From Ichthyophis bannanicus (Eukaryota; Chordata; Amphibia; Gymnophiona; Ichthyophiidae), in contig CM066036.1 of NCBI GenBank assembly GCA_033557465.1, positions 584,123,574 to 584,187,573 on the forward strand: DNA of 64,000 bases. The letters run 5' to 3'. Below the pieces are notes generated by a model. That model worked only from the letters and a program-made list of their open reading frames with translations. It did no database searches and was not told the origin of the DNA. Both the position numbers and the translations under genes were made by a program. Shown one piece after another: positions 61,088 to 64,000 of the stretch. Position 1 is the first letter of the stretch, and each line of letters opens with the position of its first letter.

Positions 61088-61537
61088 AAGTCAAACCCAG
61101 CTGGTGTACCGGAGCTTGCAACTGTGGAGAAAGAGAAAAATAACCAAATGAAACAGAGAAAAGAAACCGCGACACCAGGCGATGAGTAGCAAAAACTCAG
61201 AAGCACAGGAACCCTGTAGGGGAGAAAGAACAGATATGAAGCGGAGGAGGACTGGAACACATCCATTGGGCTCCATGGAAAAACAAAGATTGATCCAAGA
61301 TGGCGCCACGGTGGCAGGCGGGAAGGAGGCGTGCAGGAACGATGGAGCCTCCCAAAACCTTCCAATAGAAGCTGAGGAGCGCTCCTCTGTGGGCTTCATT
61401 AGGGGGAATCACCCATACATGAGGACTCATTCCTGCTTGTCCATAGAGAATAATGCTTAAGTGGAAAAATCTGAGCTAATACCCAGCTAGTGGATAAGGT
61501 CTCTGTGAGGACTTTTCTTGCTGTTGGGATCTAGACT

Positions 61538-61831
61538 TTTTTTTTAAAATGTCTTTTTATTTCGCTGACAACACCCAGAAGGTCTCGCAGGATCCCCTTG
61601 AATGTATTATATGTTGAATGGAACAAAATATCATTGTTCCATTCAACATATAATACAATAACTACCAAATTGACATTCCTTAACTGGTACAATAAGCCAA
61701 TTGACTGCACTCTACAGATACAATCCAGGATCTGCCAAAACCTTATCCCTCTTCCACTTTCATATTCACACCCATACACACACCTTTCCTTACTCTACCT
61801 AACCCTCCATTCACTCCCAGTCCATCCCTGA
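61538..61831. mobile_element. Short insertion with a T-rich end and a perfect hairpin
   Basis: The insertion begins with a run of T (61538-61547) and ends at about 61831. It is flanked by the near-repeat gatctagactttt / gatccagactttg. The poly(T) start suggests a poly(A)-tailed retroposon in minus orientation. No tRNA, 7SL or 5S promoter is recognisable. A 24-bp perfect inverted repeat lies inside it. Confidence 0.5.
61603..61657. repeat. Perfect 24-bp inverted repeat, 7-nt loop
   Basis: The left arm 61603-61626 (starting TGTATTATATGTTG) is the exact reverse complement of the right arm 61634-61657 (ending CAACATATAATACA). The loop is AATATCA. The arms are A/T-rich with a central GAATGGAAC. 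Confidence 0.9.
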
Positions 61832-62370
61832 GATCCAGACTTTGATGCTGATAGGTGCTCTGGTTACTCATCCAATTTACTTGAGATTGACAACATGGCA
61901 GCTGGCACTGATTCAGAGCCTCTTCAATGCCTCAGGATCATTACAAGATTTCTAGGTATTGCCATAATCTCCAGAATAATTTTGATGCCCCTCTGCATTG
62001 ATGTTGATAGTGCTGGTGCTAGTGTTAGGTGCTGTGGCAGGAGATATTCTAATGTCAGATCTGACTGGGCTGCTGGAGTGGTGATATCTTCCTGAATCAC
62101 CTCAGGTTGATTAATGGCCACACCCCAGACCTTTGGAGACTGTCACGTTCCCCCAGATGTAGTTAAGGATGCATGGATGCTTGACAGAACAGAAGACTGT
62201 TTCTTTCTGCTCCCAACATTGTGCACCAATGAGAACCAATGCCAATGCCACTTCTTCAAATGATGCTTGGCATCAGTATCCCTCAATGATGGAAGTGAAA
62301 ACATCAGACTCTTGCAGTGCCTTTTGGTGGTGCTCGGATGATGACTGGTTTTGATGGTCTCTATAATATC

Positions 62371-62572
62371 AGGGCTGGCCCAACCATTAGGCAAACTAGA
62401 TGGTTGCCAAGGGCTGCAACTTCTGGGGGGAGGGGGTGCGTAAGCAGCAAAGAATGGGTCAGTTAAAGCTAAACAATATATTTTGACGATCAGCTGAGGG
62501 GGGGGGGGCGTGCAGGCAAAGCTTAAGGCTTGCCTAGGCCACCAACACCTTGAGCTAACTCCGGGGCCAGTT
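62371..62572. mobile_element. MITE candidate
   Basis: It starts CAGGGCTGGCCCAACC and ends in the complement of CAGAACTGGCCCCGG, giving imperfect terminal inverted repeats of about 14 bp. Inside are attaggcaaactagatggtt and gcttgcctaggccacc, typical of hAT-like vertebrate MITEs. The 8-bp flanks (tataatat and ctatcgat) match only weakly. An 11-base poly(G) run is at 62498-62508. Confidence 0.5.
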
Positions 62573-62740
62573 CTGCTATCGATGCTTGATAATGAAGATG
62601 ATCAATGCTCTCCCAATGTTAAAGTATCCCAGTGTCTGCTATTGTTCCACAGTCCCTTAGGGTTGATCCTCCAATGATTACGCACTTGGGCCAGACTTAT
62701 AAATTACAGTACCAAAACAAAAAAGTATATCCACCACACA

Positions 62741-63171
62741 AAACAAATTGATAAATTGGAAGAATGGATATAAAAATAGCAGATGAAATTAATACGGACA
62801 AGTGCAAAGCTATGAACCAAGGAAAGAACAATCCGAACTACGGTTACATGATGCAAGGCTCCACAGTAGGAACTACCACCCAGGAAAAAGATTCAAGTGT
62901 CATCATAGATAATACATTGAAAACCTCCACCCAGTGTGCAGCGGTGGCCAAGAAAGCAAATAGAATGCTAGGCATCATAAGGAAAGGAACGGAATGGAAA
63001 ATAAAACGAAGGAGATTATAATGCCTCTGTATCGTTCCATGCTGCAGCTGAATACTGTGTGAATTTCTGGTCACCATATCTTAAAAAAGATATAGCAGAA
63101 TTAGAAAAGGTACAGAGAAGAGCCACCAGAATGGTAGCGGGGATGGAAGGATATCCCTATAAGGAAAAACT
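62741..63171 (+). mobile_element. CR1-type LINE fragment (RT C-terminal part)
   Basis: Frame 62764-63021 has NTDKCKAMNQGKNNPNYGYM, GTTTQEKDSSVIIDNTLKTS and AVAKKANRMLGIIRKGTEWK. The next frame continues with MNFWSPYLKKDIAELEKVQR and RATRMVAGMEG. This is the CR1 region after the palm, of the same subfamily as the long CR1 at 14372. It is truncated on both sides. On the right the Tc1 element interrupts it at a TA. Confidence 0.8.
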
Positions 63172-63173
63172 TA

Positions 63174-64000
63174 CAGTGGTGTGCAAAAGTCTGGAATCAC
63201 TTGTAAATTTGATGTTTTTTCAACTTCGTGAACTTATATCTTAATTTATTTTTCCTCCCAGTGGCTTTTTCTGTGTATCTCATGATAAGTGATAGTTTTG
63301 GTTTATTAGGGCCTACTTTTAGTATTGGTTTGGCCCTTATTTTCTGAGTTTGTTCCCCACAGTTGTCCTGTTGATAGATTTTCTGTGAAAATCGCGTAAT
63401 GTACATCGTTGGCCAGCGATATATTATAGTAAGTATGCTTTAAAATATTATGGACGCACGCCAGGTTTCCTTCAAATTAATGTATGTGGCCTTGAAAAAG
63501 GCCATTTTTATGTGTCAGTGATGGCTCAGTATTTGATGGGCCACCCTTTGTTCTTGATCACCTGACTGCACCTTGTCGGCATTGAATGAACCAGTCTGAC
63601 AAGGTGATGGTTGGTGACAACGCGGTTCCAAGCTGCAATGAGTGACTCAATCAGCTCACACTTTGATGGTGAATGCCTCTTGGATATTTCCAATGGCACC
63701 TTGTGCCACAGGTTCTCGAATGGATTCAGATCTGGAGACTGGGCAGGCAGCTCCATTGACTTGATGTTGTTCCGCTGCTTCCAGCTGATCAACTGTCTGG
63801 AGCGATGGCAGGGTGCATTGTCATCTTGGAACAGGAAATGGCCAGGAAACAGCTGGTGTGCTGATGGCACCATGCACTTTTGCAGTATGGTGATGTACTT
63901 GGCTCCATTGACCATTCCATCAACGATGTGAAGACGTCCAACGCCACTGGCAGCCATGCAGCCCCAGACCATGACCTTCAAAGGATGCTTCACAGTGAGG
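63174..64000 (-). mobile_element. Tc1-like DNA transposon, cut by the window edge
   Basis: It starts after a TA (63172-63173) with CAGTGGTGTGCAAAAGTCTG, a typical Tc1-type terminal repeat. The transposase is encoded on the minus strand from 63993 or beyond down to 63526. The left untranslated part is about 350 bases. The other end is outside the window. Confidence 0.88.
63526..63993 (-). CDS. Tc1/mariner transposase, C-terminal part
   Basis: The frame is open for 155 codons to the window edge, so it is partial at its N-terminus. It shows VMVWGCMAASGVGRLHIVDG, FLFQDDNAPCHRS with the second catalytic aspartate, and SPDLNPFENLWHKV with the glutamate of the DDE/D triad (DD34E spacing appears right for Tc1). 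It ends TRCSQVIKNKGWPIKY. The first aspartate and the paired HTH domain would lie beyond 64000. No lesion is seen in the visible part, and this element could be young. Confidence 0.9.
   Translation of the reverse strand: MKHPLKVMVWGCMAASGVGRLHIVDGMVNGAKYITILQKCMVPSAHQLFPGHFLFQDDNAPCHRSRQLISWKQRNNIKSMELPAQSPDLNPFENLWHKVPLEISKRHSPSKCELIESLIAAWNRVVTNHHLVRLVHSMPTRCSQVIKNKGWPIKY

Larger units (their letters stand above)
56586..61450 (-). mobile_element. DIRS1-like retrotransposon, copy K (hosts copy L)
   Basis: Copy K has RT (56621-57280), pol start (57396-57600) and gag (57600-59511) on the minus strand. After copy L come its leader (61088-61260) and right terminus ending tcctgcttgtccatagagaa at 61450. 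It is older than L, being degenerate throughout. Its left part (RNase H, recombinase, left terminus) is missing because it abuts copy J. Confidence 0.72.
61451..62740. other. Old gag-like sequence with two short insertions
   Basis: The stretch has the composition and short phrases of DIRS gag (for example gatgttgatagtgctggtgc and ttccccctgatg-like runs), but no frame longer than about 85 codons. It contains an insertion at about 61538-61831 and a MITE at about 62371-62572. I cannot assign it to a particular copy. Confidence 0.4.

Overview
The window looks like intergenic DNA from a large, repeat-rich vertebrate genome. I found no host exon, tRNA or rRNA gene that I can defend. Nearly every kilobase is a transposable element, and many elements sit inside others. 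The mix suggests a tetrapod and most plausibly an amphibian (a caecilian or salamander would fit): abundant DIRS1-like tyrosine-recombinase retrotransposons, CR1 LINEs (one with an esterase ORF1), L2-like LINEs, an L1/Tx1-like ORF1, hAT and Tc1 DNA transposons, a tRNA-derived SINE and ERV-like LTRs. The host assignment is inference from repeat content only.

Layout. 160-558: L2-like LINE tail. 559-7269: DIRS copy A (minus), carrying an L2-like LINE at 5855-7025. 7270-14275: DIRS copy B (gag, leader and right terminus only), carrying an L2-like LINE (8828-10393), a CR1 (10528-12085) and a solo LTR (12547-13944). 14372-21835: a long CR1 (minus) split by a 3.2-kb hAT transposon (14746-17975), an L2-type tail (19214-19388) and a tRNA-SINE (21283-21552). 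21836-24273: unclassified old sequence holding an ORF1-only L1-like element (22412-23711). 24274-28495: DIRS copy D, split ten bases from its end by a second solo LTR (24284-25688). 28496-32350: unassigned sequence, a MITE fragment and an L2-like LINE holding a CR1. 32358-34790: DIRS fragment E and a CR1 fragment. 34791-42578: DIRS copy F with the internally deleted DIRS copy G (37169-40089) inside it. 42579-54007: old DIRS copy H with the youngest-looking copy I (46142-51871) inside it. 54008-56585: copy J. 56586-61450: copy K with the rearranged copy L (59512-61087) inside it. 61451-64000: old gag-like sequence, a hairpin-bearing insertion, a MITE, a CR1 fragment and a Tc1 transposon cut by the window edge.

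How the parts work together. A full DIRS copy here is about 5.6-5.7 kb. In element order it carries a leader, a Gag-like protein with a Cys/His cluster, RT-RNase H followed by a Dam-methyltransferase-like tail, and an overlapping tyrosine recombinase. Inverted terminal repeats of about 155 bp flank it. An internal complementary region (ICR) near the recombinase end is complementary to the outermost bases of both termini, as expected for replication through a circle. All copies lie on the minus strand except the recombinase block of copy L, which has been flipped.

The two observations I consider most novel are these. First, two divergent 1.4-kb solo LTRs each carry a long reading frame open from the first LTR base in the same phase, and both sit at GTAC target duplications. 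Second, a family of rearranged DIRS derivatives has an inverted ICR block, a flipped recombinase or a deletion of the RT palm and gag.
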